A stretch of DNA of 15,863 nt from assembly GCA_946011705.1 (NCBI GenBank), contig CAMGCA010000014.1:1-15863 (forward strand), given 5' to 3'. Positions 6,311 to 14,310 of this stretch are shown one piece after another (within the stretch, counting starts at the first letter, position 1; each line of letters begins with the position of its first letter). Position numbers and translations under genes: made by a program. Source of the stretch: an uncultured Clostridia bacterium (lineage in GTDB: Bacteria; Bacillota; Clostridia; Oscillospirales; Oscillospiraceae). Under the pieces are notes generated by a model that saw only the letters and a list, made by a program, of their open reading frames with translations, was not told where the DNA came from and ran no database searches.

Positions 6311-8914
6311 TTAATCCAGCAGCTTTTTCAGCTTGTATAGTTCGTTCATGGCTTCAATGGGGGTCAGGGTTTCCACGGTGATAGCGGACAGGGCGGCGAT
6401 CACCTGCTGGCCCGTTAAATCCAGCATACTTACCTGATCCGACCGTTCCTTCACAGCGGCGGGGACGGGGGCAGAACCCTCGGCTTCCAGCTCCGCGAGG
6501 ATTTCTCTTGCCCGGCTGATGACCACGTTGGGGATGCCCGCCAGCTTGGCGACTTCAATTCCGTAGCTGTCGTCCGCCGCGCCGGGGACGATTTTCCGCA
6601 GAAAAATCATCTGTTCCCCCCGCTTTTTTACGGCAATGTTGTAGTTTTTTACGTTGGGAAGCTTTTCTTCCATGGTGGACAGCTCATGGTAGTGGGTGGC
6701 GAACAGAGTCTTCGCCCCCAGCCGCCGGGGGTTGGCGGCGTATTCCAGCACCGCCCGGGCAATGGCCATGCCGTCGTAGGTGGAGGTGCCCCGGCCGATT
6801 TCGTCCAGAATCAGCAGGGAACGGGAGGTGGCGTATTTCAAAATCGTGGCAACCTCCGCCATCTCCACCATGAAGGTGGACTGGCCGGAAGCCAGATCGT
6901 CGCTGGCGCCGATACGGGTGAATACCCGATCCACAAGACCAATTTTCGCGGCTCTGGCCGGGACAAAGGAGCCCATCTGGGCCATGAGCACGATGAGAGC
7001 AACCTGCCGCATATAGGTGGATTTACCGGCCATATTGGGGCCGGTGATGATGGCAACCTGATTGTCCTCACTGCCCAGATTCGTGTCGTTGGGCACAAAC
7101 AGGGTGTCTTTGAGAACCGCTTCCACCACGGGATGCCGTCCATCGGTGATGGAAATTTCCCGCCCCAGCGTGATTTCCGGGCGGCAGTAGCCCCGCTGCA
7201 CTGCCACGGCGGCCAGGGAGCACAGCACATCGGCGGCAGCTACCGCCTGAGCAGTCAGCTGCACCCGGGCCGCCTGCTGGGCCAGGTGCTCCCGGAGCTT
7301 GGTGAAAATCTGGTATTCCAGGGCGGTGAGCCGATCCTTAGCGGTGAGAACCTGATTCTCCAGTTCTTTGAGTTCCTGGGTGATGTAGCGCTCGCAATTG
7401 GCAAGGGTCTGCTTGCGGATGTAGGTGTCCGGCACCTGATCCATAAAGGATTTGGATACCTCAATATAATAACCAAATACCCGGTTAAAGCCAACTTTTA
7501 GTGTGCGGATACCGGTTTTCTCCCGTTCGCTGGCCTCGATGGCGGCAATGGTGCCGCTGCCGCCCTCCATGATGTCCCGGAGACGGTCGGCTTCCGCATC
7601 CGCGCCCTTGCGGATGATACCGCCTTCCCGGACAGTCAGGGGAGGGTCATCCACGATGGTGCTTTCAATGAGATCGGCGCAGTCAGTGAGGGGGTCGATG
7701 GCCTGTTCCAGTTTCTGAAGCAGGGGAGCGCCGCAGCTCTGCAGCTGCCGCTTCACCTCCGGCAGGGCACGGAAGCCCCGGGCAAGGCCTAATAGATCCC
7801 GGCAGTTGACGGTGCCGGTGACGATTCTTGTCATGACCCGCTCTAAGTCGGTCACATCCCGCAGGGCTTCTTCCAGTTCCCCACGGAGAATCACGTTGTC
7901 CACCAAATCCTCCACCGCGGCGTGGCGGCGGGTGATTTCCACGGGGTCAAGGAGCGGCTTTTCTAACCAAGAGCGCAGCAGCCGCCCGCCCATGGCGGTG
8001 TGGGTCTTATCGAGAACCCACAGGAGCGTCCCTTTTTTCTCCTTGGAACGCATGGTTTCCGTCAGTTCCAGATTCCGCCGGGCGTCCAAATCCAGCTCCA
8101 TGAATTTGCCGGTGCTGTAGTATTGCAGCTGGCGGATGTGGGCAAGGTCATTTTTTTGCAGGGTCAAAAGCGTTTGCAGCAGGGCGCCGCTGGCAATGAT
8201 CGCGGCGGGCATTCCCGCCAGCCCCAGCTGGGCAAGACTCTGAGAAAAGTGGATTTCCAGCAGTTCTTCGCACTTTTCCAGGGTAAAAAGTTCCACTTTT
8301 CCCTCATCTACGCAGCAGCTTAACCGTCGGAACAGAGCGTCCTCTATTGGTTCGCAATCCACATTGCTGCCATAGCGCAGCACCTCGCTGGGAGAGAAAC
8401 GGCCCAATTCCGAAGCTACATTTTGCGCGTCGGCACAGACCGTGGCAAAAAACGCGCCGGTGGACACATCGCAGAAGGCAAGGCCAAACTTGCCGCCCTC
8501 GCCGTAGACGCAGCCCATGTAGTTGTTCTTGTTTTCGTCCAGCATACAGCTTTCCGTCACGGTGCCGGGGGTAACGATGCGGGTGATATCCCGCTCCACC
8601 AGACCCTTCGCCAGGGCCGGATCTTCCATCTGCTCGCAGATGGCGACTTTATAGCCCTTCTGCACCAGCCGGGCGATGTAGGAATCCACGCTGTGGTAGG
8701 GCACGCCGCACATGGGGGTCTGCTCCTCCTTGGGCTTGCTGCGGTCCCGGCTGGTGAGAGTCAGGTCCAGCTCCCGGGCAGCCAGCTTGGCGTCCTCGTT
8801 GAACATTTCGTAGAAGTCGCCCAGACGGAAAAACAGGATGCAGTCCTGATTCTGTTCTTTGATTTGCTGATACTGCCGCTGCATGGGCGTCAGTTCCTTT
8901 TCAGGCTTTGCCAT
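6311..8914 (-). CDS. mutS: DNA mismatch repair protein MutS
   Basis: 867 residues, full length for MutS1. The N-terminal mismatch-binding domain has RLGDFYEMF, with the F34-x-E36 motif that stacks on the mismatched base. Connector, lever and clamp regions follow. The C-terminal ABC-type ATPase has Walker A GPNMAGKST (625-633), the signature region SQDDLASGQSTF-like segment SDDLASGQSTFMVEMAEV (671-688), Walker B LILDEIGRGTST (701-712) and FATHYHELS (738-746). A helix-turn-helix dimerisation tail precedes the final KLKKLLD. The start at 8914 has an AAAAGGAA-type RBS about 6-9 bases upstream. It heads the operon mutS-CPBP-mutL-CrtO-like-miaA-hfq, with spacers of a few bases. No clear sigma-A promoter was recognised in the 177-base gap before it, so transcription could start there or come from miaB. 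Confidence 0.98.
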   Translation of the reverse strand: MAKPEKELTPMQRQYQQIKEQNQDCILFFRLGDFYEMFNEDAKLAARELDLTLTSRDRSKPKEEQTPMCGVPYHSVDSYIARLVQKGYKVAICEQMEDPALAKGLVERDITRIVTPGTVTESCMLDENKNNYMGCVYGEGGKFGLAFCDVSTGAFFATVCADAQNVASELGRFSPSEVLRYGSNVDCEPIEDALFRRLSCCVDEGKVELFTLEKCEELLEIHFSQSLAQLGLAGMPAAIIASGALLQTLLTLQKNDLAHIRQLQYYSTGKFMELDLDARRNLELTETMRSKEKKGTLLWVLDKTHTAMGGRLLRSWLEKPLLDPVEITRRHAAVEDLVDNVILRGELEEALRDVTDLERVMTRIVTGTVNCRDLLGLARGFRALPEVKRQLQSCGAPLLQKLEQAIDPLTDCADLIESTIVDDPPLTVREGGIIRKGADAEADRLRDIMEGGSGTIAAIEASEREKTGIRTLKVGFNRVFGYYIEVSKSFMDQVPDTYIRKQTLANCERYITQELKELENQVLTAKDRLTALEYQIFTKLREHLAQQAARVQLTAQAVAAADVLCSLAAVAVQRGYCRPEITLGREISITDGRHPVVEAVLKDTLFVPNDTNLGSEDNQVAIITGPNMAGKSTYMRQVALIVLMAQMGSFVPARAAKIGLVDRVFTRIGASDDLASGQSTFMVEMAEVATILKYATSRSLLILDEIGRGTSTYDGMAIARAVLEYAANPRRLGAKTLFATHYHELSTMEEKLPNVKNYNIAVKKRGEQMIFLRKIVPGAADDSYGIEVAKLAGIPNVVISRAREILAELEAEGSAPVPAAVKERSDQVSMLDLTGQQVIAALSAITVETLTPIEAMNELYKLKKLLD

Positions 8915-8981
8915 AAATCCATTCCTTTTCTCTTACTCTTGGGAATCTCTGAATAAATCGTCTGCGGCTGAGCAGCGTATC

Positions 8982-9062
8982 TTTTGCTTCCCCGGTGCAG
9001 TATGAAAAACAGGAAATACATACAGTATTCCTCTGTTTTTCATACTTTCCGGGAAAACAAAA
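8982..9062. repeat. Long imperfect palindrome in the miaB-mutS gap
   Basis: A perfect 13-bp core pairs GTATGAAAAACAG (9000-9012) with CTGTTTTTCATAC (9033-9045). Inside it GAAATAC and GTATTCC pair partly (one bulge). Outside it TTTTGCTTCCCCGG (8982-8995) pairs imperfectly with CCGGGAAAACAAAA (9049-9062). The whole spans about 80 bases. Neither strand has a T-tract after the outer arm, so a standard terminator is unlikely. It may be a miniature element, an mRNA processing or stabilising hairpin, or a remnant of one. Confidence 0.7.
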
Positions 9063-9091
9063 TCTATCGCTGTCAGCTCTTGCCGATTTAA

Positions 9092-10930
9092 TCAGAGCTT
9101 CCCTTGATATACCACTTCAAAATATTCGCAGACGCATTCCATGTCTTCGTTAAATTCGATTCCCGCGTCCTCCCGGCATTCCCGGGTGAAGACCTCCCGG
9201 TGGGCATCCTTCCAATATTTCAGGGACTTGTCACCCTCGCCCTCGATGAAGGCATATTCCTCGGAAATATCCCGGAATTTGGTGATCTCGATGTTGATGA
9301 TTCGGGTAATGCAGTGGGGCAGGCCCTTGCTGTCCAGAATCACGGAATACTGCCCCACCTTCGGCAGCGGCTCCTGTTCCAGTTCATACAGACAGCGCAG
9401 TCCCGTGGTGGCCCGCTTGTCGCCCCGGAGCAGAGCGGCCAGTATCTCATCCGCTGCTTCGGGATAACCATAATAATAGGCGTCGTATTCGGGAATATCC
9501 AGCCCGGATTCCCGGACAAAGTGGTCAATGGCATCCTCCGCCGTCAGGCTCCAGGTGGTAGCTCCGGTGATGGTGAGATAGCGGTAGGTGCCGATCAGGT
9601 CATCACTGCCGGCACAGCGCACCAGTCGCCCGCCCTCCGTCCGGGCGGTGAGCATATCCTTGTCCCGTCCGTCCACCAGGCAGCGCATTGTTTTTCCAAT
9701 GTAATTGTTATGAATTTCCTCGGAAATGGCGTTCTGCACTGCGCACAGCCGATCAAACCGGCGATTTTTCTCCTCCTTGGGGGTGGGGTCGTCCATGGAA
9801 GCGGCAGGGGTGCCGGGACGGGGGGAGAAGATGAAGGTGAACAGGCTGTCGTAGTGTACCTGCTGGATAAGGGAAATGGTCTCCTCAAATTCCTCCTCCG
9901 TCTCGCCGGGGAAGCCCACGATGACGTCGGAGGTCAGAACCAAGTCTGGCATGACTTTTTTCGCGTAAGCTACCTTACTTAAATAGGTCTCCCGGTCATA
10001 GTGGCGGTTCATAGCCTTCAGCACCCGGCTGGAGCCGGACTGGAAGGGCAGGTGCAGCTGCTTGGCGATTTTGGGGTACTTCGCCATGGTGTCGAAGAGC
10101 TTTTCCGACGCGTCTCTGGGATGACTGGTCATGAAGCGGATGAGGAAATCCCCGGGAATCTGGGCGATAGCTTCCAGCAGGTCGGCAAAATCCTTCCCCT
10201 GGGGCAGGTCTTTTCCATAGGAGTTGACGTTCTGACCAAGCAATGTGATTTCCTTTGCGCCGCCCTCAATCAGACAGCGGCACTCGGCGAGAATATCCTC
10301 AAATTTCCGGCTGCGCTCCCGGCCCCGGACGTAGGGCACGATGCAGTAGGTGCAGAAATTGTTGCAGCCGTACATGATGGACACCCACGCCTTTAATTTG
10401 GAGTCCCGTACCTGCGGGATACCCTCGGCAATGGAGCCGGGCTCGTCGGTGATGAAGAACTGCCGCTTTTTGCCGCTGAGCACGTTCCACAGAATTTCCG
10501 GGAACTGCCACAGGTGGTGGGTGGAGAAGACCCCGTCCACATGGGGGTAGCTCTTTTTAATGCGGTCGGAGACCTTGGTTTCGCCAGCCATGCAGCCGCA
10601 CAGGAAGATTTTCTGCTCCGGGTGGCGGCGCTTGGTGTGGGTCAGGGCGCCGAGATTGCCGAAAACCCGCTGTTCCGCGTGCTCCCGGATGGCGCAGGTG
10701 TTCATAATGACCACATCCGCTCCCTCTGCCTCGCTGCCCATGGCGTAGCCGCTCTGGGTAAGGTAGCCCCGGAGCTTTTCGGAGTCGGCCTCGTTCTGCT
10801 GACAGCCGTAGGTCTCCACATAGGCTATGGGAGTGATGCCTTTTTCCTGCCAGTAGGCGGCGATTTTATCACAGCAGGCAAACTGGATATCCAGCTGATC
10901 CTGAGAAATCACGGTGGTTTTGGTATTCAT
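9092..10930 (-). CDS. miaB: tRNA-2-methylthio-N6-dimethylallyladenosine synthase MiaB fused to a C-terminal ASCH domain
   Basis: The start at ATG 10930-10928 (MNTKTT) is chosen because AAAGGAG lies six bases upstream; the frame is open 72 codons further but with unconserved sequence. This gives 612 residues against about 440-480 for MiaB. The MTTase N-domain has YGCQQNEAD (C43), NTCAIRE (C79) and CGCMA (C113) for one cluster. The radical-SAM motif YGCNNFCTYC (C189, C193, C196) binds the second. SPRPGTPA (369-376) and a TRAM domain (about 412-462) follow. Residues about 466-612 are an added ASCH domain: YGYPEAADEILAALLRGDKR, ATTGL, PLPKVGQYSVILD, EGEGDKSLKYW and CEYFEVVY. MiaB methylthiolates i6A37 made by MiaA. 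ASCH is a PUA-like RNA-binding fold, and some members (YqfB) hydrolyse N4-acetylcytidine; K505 and T508 sit in the GxKxxT pattern used there. No stop or internal Met separates the two parts. Confidence 0.93.
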   Translation of the reverse strand: MNTKTTVISQDQLDIQFACCDKIAAYWQEKGITPIAYVETYGCQQNEADSEKLRGYLTQSGYAMGSEAEGADVVIMNTCAIREHAEQRVFGNLGALTHTKRRHPEQKIFLCGCMAGETKVSDRIKKSYPHVDGVFSTHHLWQFPEILWNVLSGKKRQFFITDEPGSIAEGIPQVRDSKLKAWVSIMYGCNNFCTYCIVPYVRGRERSRKFEDILAECRCLIEGGAKEITLLGQNVNSYGKDLPQGKDFADLLEAIAQIPGDFLIRFMTSHPRDASEKLFDTMAKYPKIAKQLHLPFQSGSSRVLKAMNRHYDRETYLSKVAYAKKVMPDLVLTSDVIVGFPGETEEEFEETISLIQQVHYDSLFTFIFSPRPGTPAASMDDPTPKEEKNRRFDRLCAVQNAISEEIHNNYIGKTMRCLVDGRDKDMLTARTEGGRLVRCAGSDDLIGTYRYLTITGATTWSLTAEDAIDHFVRESGLDIPEYDAYYYGYPEAADEILAALLRGDKRATTGLRCLYELEQEPLPKVGQYSVILDSKGLPHCITRIINIEITKFRDISEEYAFIEGEGDKSLKYWKDAHREVFTRECREDAGIEFNEDMECVCEYFEVVYQGKL

Positions 10931-10965
10931 AAGCGGCTCCTTTGCGGATAATATCTCAACTATAA

Positions 10966-10994
10966 ATAATCCCATTTTTCGGTGGAGGTTGCAA
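10966..10994 (-). promoter_or_regulatory. Candidate sigma-A promoter of miaB
   Basis: On the minus strand TTGCAA (10994-10989, 4 of 6 to TTGACA) is followed after 17 bases by GATTAT (10971-10966, 4 of 6 to TATAAT) in an AT-rich stretch 36 bases before the miaB start. The match is modest. Confidence 0.35.
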
Positions 10995-11203
10995 GTGCGC
11001 ACATGAGGAAAATACGGATTCCCGGGAGCGGGTGCCGAGATGAATTCCCCGTTTGCCGACACAAGAAACGGCCTTGGGGGCCCCGGCAGTGAGCGGCGAT
11101 TCCTGGCGGGGGTTCTGAGTATGTATGCTGACAGCCGGGGATTCACAACGCGTTCGCAGGCGGCCCGCTGGAAAAAACTTCCGAAAAGTCGGTTGTCCGT
11201 ATA

Positions 11204-11229
11204 GAGGCAACAGTCATTTGCTTTGCCTC
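11204..11229. promoter_or_regulatory. Inverted repeat upstream of the phosphatase promoter (possible operator)
   Basis: GAGGCAA (11204-11210) and TTGCCTC (11223-11229) are a perfect 7-bp inverted repeat with a 12-base centre. The repeat ends nine bases before the -35 box at 11238, a position where a dimeric regulator could bind. There is no other support. Confidence 0.25.
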
Positions 11230-11237
11230 GGCTGTCC

Positions 11238-11266
11238 TTGTCTTTCCTCTTGTTATGTGATAGAAT
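11238..11266 (+). promoter_or_regulatory. Sigma-A-type promoter of the tyrosine phosphatase gene
   Basis: TTGTCT (11238-11243), a 17-base spacer and TAGAAT (11261-11266, 5 of 6). TG at 11258-11259, one base before the -10 box, makes an extended -10. The start codon lies 45 bases downstream. Confidence 0.6.
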
Positions 11267-11310
11267 GAAGCCGAACAGACCCGCGAATCAGAATGCGAGG
11301 AGGAATAGAA

Positions 11311-11883
11311 ATGCCTTCATTATTGCGATCCACATTAAATACCCGACCGTTACCAACCGGAGATATGCGTTTCATCAGAAGCGATTGCCCTGAAAAACTG
11401 ACGGACGAAGAAGTGGAATGGCTGCTGCAAAACCATGTTACCACGGTTGTAGACCTGCGGGAAAAGAAAGAATATGAGCGAAAACCCTGCCGCCTCGAAA
11501 CAGAAGCGGGCTTCACATTTTATCATTTGCCGGTCACCGGCGGAGGCGACACACCCAAGTCGCCCGAGGAAGTAGCGTCTGTTTATCTGGGAATGCTGGA
11601 TACACAGATGGACAGGATTATTCAAACGATTCTGGACGCGAAAAGCAATGTTCTGTATTTCTGCGGAGCGGGAAAAGACAGGACAGGCGTTGTGTCAGCA
11701 ATCATTCTGAAGAAGCTGGGGTTCGACGACCAGACCATTCTTGATGATTATATGAAAACGAAAGAGAATTTGCTTGACTTTCTGACAAATTATGTTCAAG
11801 AACATCCGCAAGTGGATATAAATACCATTTTGCCAAACGAGAATAATATCAAAAAGGTTTTGGATGCCCTTTCACGCGTTTGA
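11311..11883 (+). CDS. Tyrosine/dual-specificity phosphatase-like protein (CX5R, Y_phosphatase3 type)
   Basis: The start at 11311 follows AGGAGG (11297-11302) with eight bases spacing. An in-frame ATG at 11293 is rejected because it sits before that RBS. The 190-residue product opens with LLRSTLNTRPLPTGDMRFIRS, has TTVVDLREKKEYE (44-56) and then the P-loop FCGAGKDRTGVVSA (117-130) with nucleophile C118 and R124 of the CX5R signature. This is the layout of the bacterial tyrosine phosphatase family PF13350, cytosolic enzymes acting on phosphotyrosine or phosphoinositide-like substrates. The residue before the Cys is Phe where His is more usual. It stands alone, with its own promoter, and converges on the DUF1653 gene. 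It is noticeably AT-richer than its neighbours (20 of 60 bases G or C at 11761-11820), suggesting acquisition by transfer. The substrate is unknown. Confidence 0.88.
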   Translation: MPSLLRSTLNTRPLPTGDMRFIRSDCPEKLTDEEVEWLLQNHVTTVVDLREKKEYERKPCRLETEAGFTFYHLPVTGGGDTPKSPEEVASVYLGMLDTQMDRIIQTILDAKSNVLYFCGAGKDRTGVVSAIILKKLGFDDQTILDDYMKTKENLLDFLTNYVQEHPQVDINTILPNENNIKKVLDALSRV

Positions 11884-11930
11884 GGGTGCGCTTCGATATT
11901 GGGCAGCCCCCGTACGCGCACGATATGGCA

Positions 11931-11959
11931 AAAGGCGTGACCACCATCGTCACGCCTTT
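11931..11959. terminator. Bidirectional hairpin terminator between convergent genes
   Basis: A perfect 11-bp stem, AAAGGCGTGAC (11931-11941) with GTCACGCCTTT (11949-11959), closes a 7-base loop. It lies 47 bases after the phosphatase stop and 27 bases after the DUF1653 stop on the other strand. The T-tract is short (CTTTT on the minus strand, CTTT on the plus), so efficiency is uncertain, but placement fits a shared terminator. Confidence 0.65.
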
Positions 11960-11986
11960 GCCTGTATGAATCAAAAGGGCAGCTTT

Positions 11987-12202
11987 TTATGCTTCCTCAA
12001 CATATTGAAACCGTGGCCCGTGATAGCCGTCCCGGTCTACCACTTCCTCCCACATGGAAGCCGGCCGAACCCACAGGCCATGCTCAGCGTACAGGGCCCG
12101 GTAGACCACCATTTCCTCCATGGTCTCCGAGTGATGGGCAACCCCTATGACTTCGTAGTAATTTCCCTTAAAATGCCGGTATTTTCCGGGTTTGATTTCC
12201 AT
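11987..12202 (-). CDS. DUF1653 domain protein
   Basis: 71 residues. MEIKPGKYRHFKGNYYEVIG, GVAHHSETMEEMVVYRALY and GLWVRPASMWEE make up essentially the whole of the small DUF1653 family (PF07866), a compact beta-rich domain of unknown function common in Clostridia. RBS GGAGGT at 12209-12214 is six bases before the start. No signal peptide or membrane segment is present, so it is probably cytosolic. It lies 54 bases after the deacetylase-like gene on the same strand, with a strong terminator between them, so its expression likely depends on read-through or on a promoter inside that gap that I could not identify. Confidence 0.9.
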   Translation of the reverse strand: MEIKPGKYRHFKGNYYEVIGVAHHSETMEEMVVYRALYAEHGLWVRPASMWEEVVDRDGYHGPRFQYVEEA

Positions 12203-12212
12203 AGAATTACCT

Positions 12213-12250
12213 CCAAAAGAAACACGCCGGAGAATTTTCTCCGGCGTGTT
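12213..12250 (-). terminator. Rho-independent terminator after the deacetylase-like gene
   Basis: A perfect 14-bp inverted repeat, AACACGCCGGAGAA (12221-12234) and TTCTCCGGCGTGTT (12237-12250). On the minus strand it is followed by TCTTTT. It starts seven bases past the stop of the gene at 12257 and almost touches the DUF1653 RBS. Confidence 0.88.
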
Positions 12251-12256
12251 ATTGTA

Positions 12257-14227
12257 TTAGCCGGTGGGCACGCTGCCACGGGTGGACAGCTCCAGCACCG
12301 CGTTGGTGTCAAACAGCCCGGAGAACATACTGGACTTGTGCTGCATATTCTCGCCGGTGACCATCAGACGATTCTGCCGGACGTAGGTGTCGTTGACCTC
12401 CGTGTAAGGTGTGGCATCATTGGAGATGTAGTAACGGAAGCCGCTGGAGTACATCACCTGGAACGCGTTGCTGCTGGCGCCGTACTCCGTCAGACGGCTG
12501 GCTCTGGCGAACACGAAGGTGTCCACTTGGCCAATGACGTTGACCACCTGAGAAGTCCAGCTCTGCAGATCCGCCTGAATCTGGGCAACACTGAGCTTGC
12601 CGTAGGCATCGTTTTTATAGGTGAAGCAGGCGATGGTGTAGCCCTTGTCCCGCAGGGCATTGGCAATCTCCTTGGCCCCGGCCACCTGCTCGTCGTAATA
12701 CTGCTGACTGACGGTGCTGATGTAGGAGGTGTTGCAGCGGTAGCCGAAGACGCCTTCGTGGCCGGTGACGGCCAGAATGGCCCGGGCGCCCCGGTAGCAG
12801 AAGTCAGGATGCTCGGCGATGAAGTCCTCCAGAATGGGCACAAAGTCATAGTTGCCCACCAATGTCTGGCCGGAGGCGTCGATATACTCGGCCTTGATGT
12901 CGCCGTTTCCGTCGATGACCAGCTTGTTGGCGAAGCCGTCGCCCTTGGCGTCTGCCTTGTGGTCGCCGTCACTGTCCACCATGTACTCAAAGTAGTTGAC
13001 CATGGTCTCGGTGAGCATCACGGGCTTCTTGCCTTCAGGCAGAAGAATGGAGTCCACCATGAACTTCTGATTGCCGTCCAGATCGGTGTTGGCGGCAATG
13101 AAGCTGCCAAAGTCCACCAGCACATAGCCGTTGGTGTACAGCTGGTTCAGAATCTTAGAGAATTCGCCGGTGGTGACGAAATTCTTGTTGTAGCTGCCAC
13201 CCAGCTCCTCGTCCTGCTTGGCCCGGGTCATGTCCTCGATGAGAACGTGGAAGCTCAGGTTGGGAATCAGGGTGGGATCCTTGTATTCCACCAGAGAATT
13301 CTTGGCGGTCTCATACTCGGCCCGTTTAGCGGCGACCTCCGGGTGCTGGGTCAGGTCGCCGATGGATTCCAGCTTTTCGATGGCCTTGTCGTAATCGTAG
13401 CCGGCGCCCAGCGCCTCGGCTTCCGCCATGACCTGCTCGCCCTGGGCGGCAAGCTGCTGTGCGTGGGAGATGGAAGCGTCCAGCTGGCTCTGCTGGTTCT
13501 GCTTGTTAATCTGGTGCCGCTCGATGACGTTAGATACGGAACCGAGAACGAAGGTCAGCACAAGAATCAGGCACACGCAGACCGTCAGCGGAGGCAGATA
13601 TACCTCCTTGAAAATCTGGGAGCGGCTCTTTCTTCTGCGGCGGCGGGGATTGTTCGGGTCCACCGGTTCCTCCCGCTGCTCCTTGTGGAGCACGGGGCCA
13701 AAGTAAAGGTCGAAGAATTTGGTAAAAATATTGGGGGTTTTCAGCTTGGGAAGCTTGGGCATTTTCGGCATTTTTATGGGCTTGCGGGGCTTCTTCTCCT
13801 TCCGGGGAGCCTCGTCTTCGGCCTCCTCGTCATAGGATTCATCGTACGCGCCTTCAAATTCGGCGGGAGCTTCCTCATCGTACGCGGGCTCCTCGCCATA
13901 GTCTTCCTCGCCCTCATACTGCTCAGGCGCCGTATCCTCCGGCTCCTGAGCATCCTCCTGCCAGCTGTCCTGCTCCGGTTCCTGCCAACTCTGCTCCGCC
14001 TGAGGTGCCTCTTCCTCGCCCATATTCAGAAAATCGTCCAGATTGCCGTCCAGATCAAAGTCATCCTCCTGGGACTGTTTATCCTTGGGGGACAGGCCCA
14101 GCTCCTCGTCGGAGAATTCGTCCATATTCACGCTATCGTCAAACGCCTCATCGCCCGCGAAGGACTTGGCGTCAAAGCCGTAAGCTTCATCGAAATCGAA
14201 ATCGATGTCAAAATCTTTCTTAGCCAT
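12257..14227 (-). CDS. Membrane-anchored polysaccharide-deacetylase-like protein with acidic cytoplasmic N-terminus
   Basis: 656 residues. Residues 1-140 are very acidic and low-complexity (Asp/Glu/Gln/Pro). Residues 141-202 are basic (KMPKMPKLPKLK, RRRRRKSR). One membrane helix at about 211-233 follows, giving a type II topology with the C-terminal 420 residues outside. Residues about 240-315 are helical. From 322 the fold resembles NodB-type deacetylases: NLSFHVLIED, FVTTGEFSKILNQLYTNGYV, KKPVMLTETMVNYFEYM, PDFCYRGARAILAVTGHEGV, FGYRC, then YTIACFTY and QVDTFVFARAS. In catalytic members the KPV-L-T segment is followed by an Asp pair; here it reads TETM (406-409), so activity may be lost. 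An insert with DSDGDHKADAKGDG (418-431) resembles a calcium loop. Likely role is at the wall or in glycan handling. A candidate promoter is at 14263-14291. Family assignment rests on remembered motifs. Confidence 0.65.
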   Translation of the reverse strand: MAKKDFDIDFDFDEAYGFDAKSFAGDEAFDDSVNMDEFSDEELGLSPKDKQSQEDDFDLDGNLDDFLNMGEEEAPQAEQSWQEPEQDSWQEDAQEPEDTAPEQYEGEEDYGEEPAYDEEAPAEFEGAYDESYDEEAEDEAPRKEKKPRKPIKMPKMPKLPKLKTPNIFTKFFDLYFGPVLHKEQREEPVDPNNPRRRRRKSRSQIFKEVYLPPLTVCVCLILVLTFVLGSVSNVIERHQINKQNQQSQLDASISHAQQLAAQGEQVMAEAEALGAGYDYDKAIEKLESIGDLTQHPEVAAKRAEYETAKNSLVEYKDPTLIPNLSFHVLIEDMTRAKQDEELGGSYNKNFVTTGEFSKILNQLYTNGYVLVDFGSFIAANTDLDGNQKFMVDSILLPEGKKPVMLTETMVNYFEYMVDSDGDHKADAKGDGFANKLVIDGNGDIKAEYIDASGQTLVGNYDFVPILEDFIAEHPDFCYRGARAILAVTGHEGVFGYRCNTSYISTVSQQYYDEQVAGAKEIANALRDKGYTIACFTYKNDAYGKLSVAQIQADLQSWTSQVVNVIGQVDTFVFARASRLTEYGASSNAFQVMYSSGFRYYISNDATPYTEVNDTYVRQNRLMVTGENMQHKSSMFSGLFDTNAVLELSTRGSVPTG

Positions 14228-14262
14228 TGGTGCATCCCTACCTTCATGGTATAATCAACGAT

Positions 14263-14291
14263 ATTCTACCATCGACAGATGAAAAAAGCAA
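14263..14291 (-). promoter_or_regulatory. Candidate promoter of the deacetylase-like gene
   Basis: On the minus strand TAGAAT (14268-14263, 5 of 6) is preceded by TGG, an extended -10. TTGCTT lies 17 bases upstream (14291-14286, weak -35). The gene starts 35 bases downstream at 14227. Confidence 0.5.
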
Positions 14292-14310
14292 GAACATTTG
14301 GCGCAAATGC

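Larger units (their letters stand above)
10931..11310. other. Divergent intergenic region between miaB and the phosphatase gene
   Basis: 380 bases without a supported gene. It holds a candidate miaB promoter at its left end and a good plus-strand promoter at its right end. An inverted repeat GAGGCAA (11204-11210) / TTGCCTC (11223-11229) lies just upstream of the right promoter. A small CCGA-AAAG-TCGG hairpin is at 11181-11192. The central GC-rich part (about 11000-11180) is open in the miaB frame, but the peptide has no family resemblance and no RBS. No tRNA, riboswitch or known RNA was recognised. Confidence 0.55.

Noticed and set aside
10931..11146. A 72-residue N-terminal extension of MiaB
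   Set aside because: The extension resembles no MiaB sequence, whereas a clear AAAGGAG site sits right before the internal ATG at 10930; the region also has promoter-like sequence.
11293..11310. Earlier ATG of the phosphatase
   Set aside because: That ATG lies directly before the AGGAGG site, which is placed correctly only for the ATG at 11311.
11864..14254. A 796-codon open frame on the plus strand
   Set aside because: It lies opposite the deacetylase-like and DUF1653 genes, has no family motifs and no RBS, and its composition is that of an antisense frame in GC-rich DNA.
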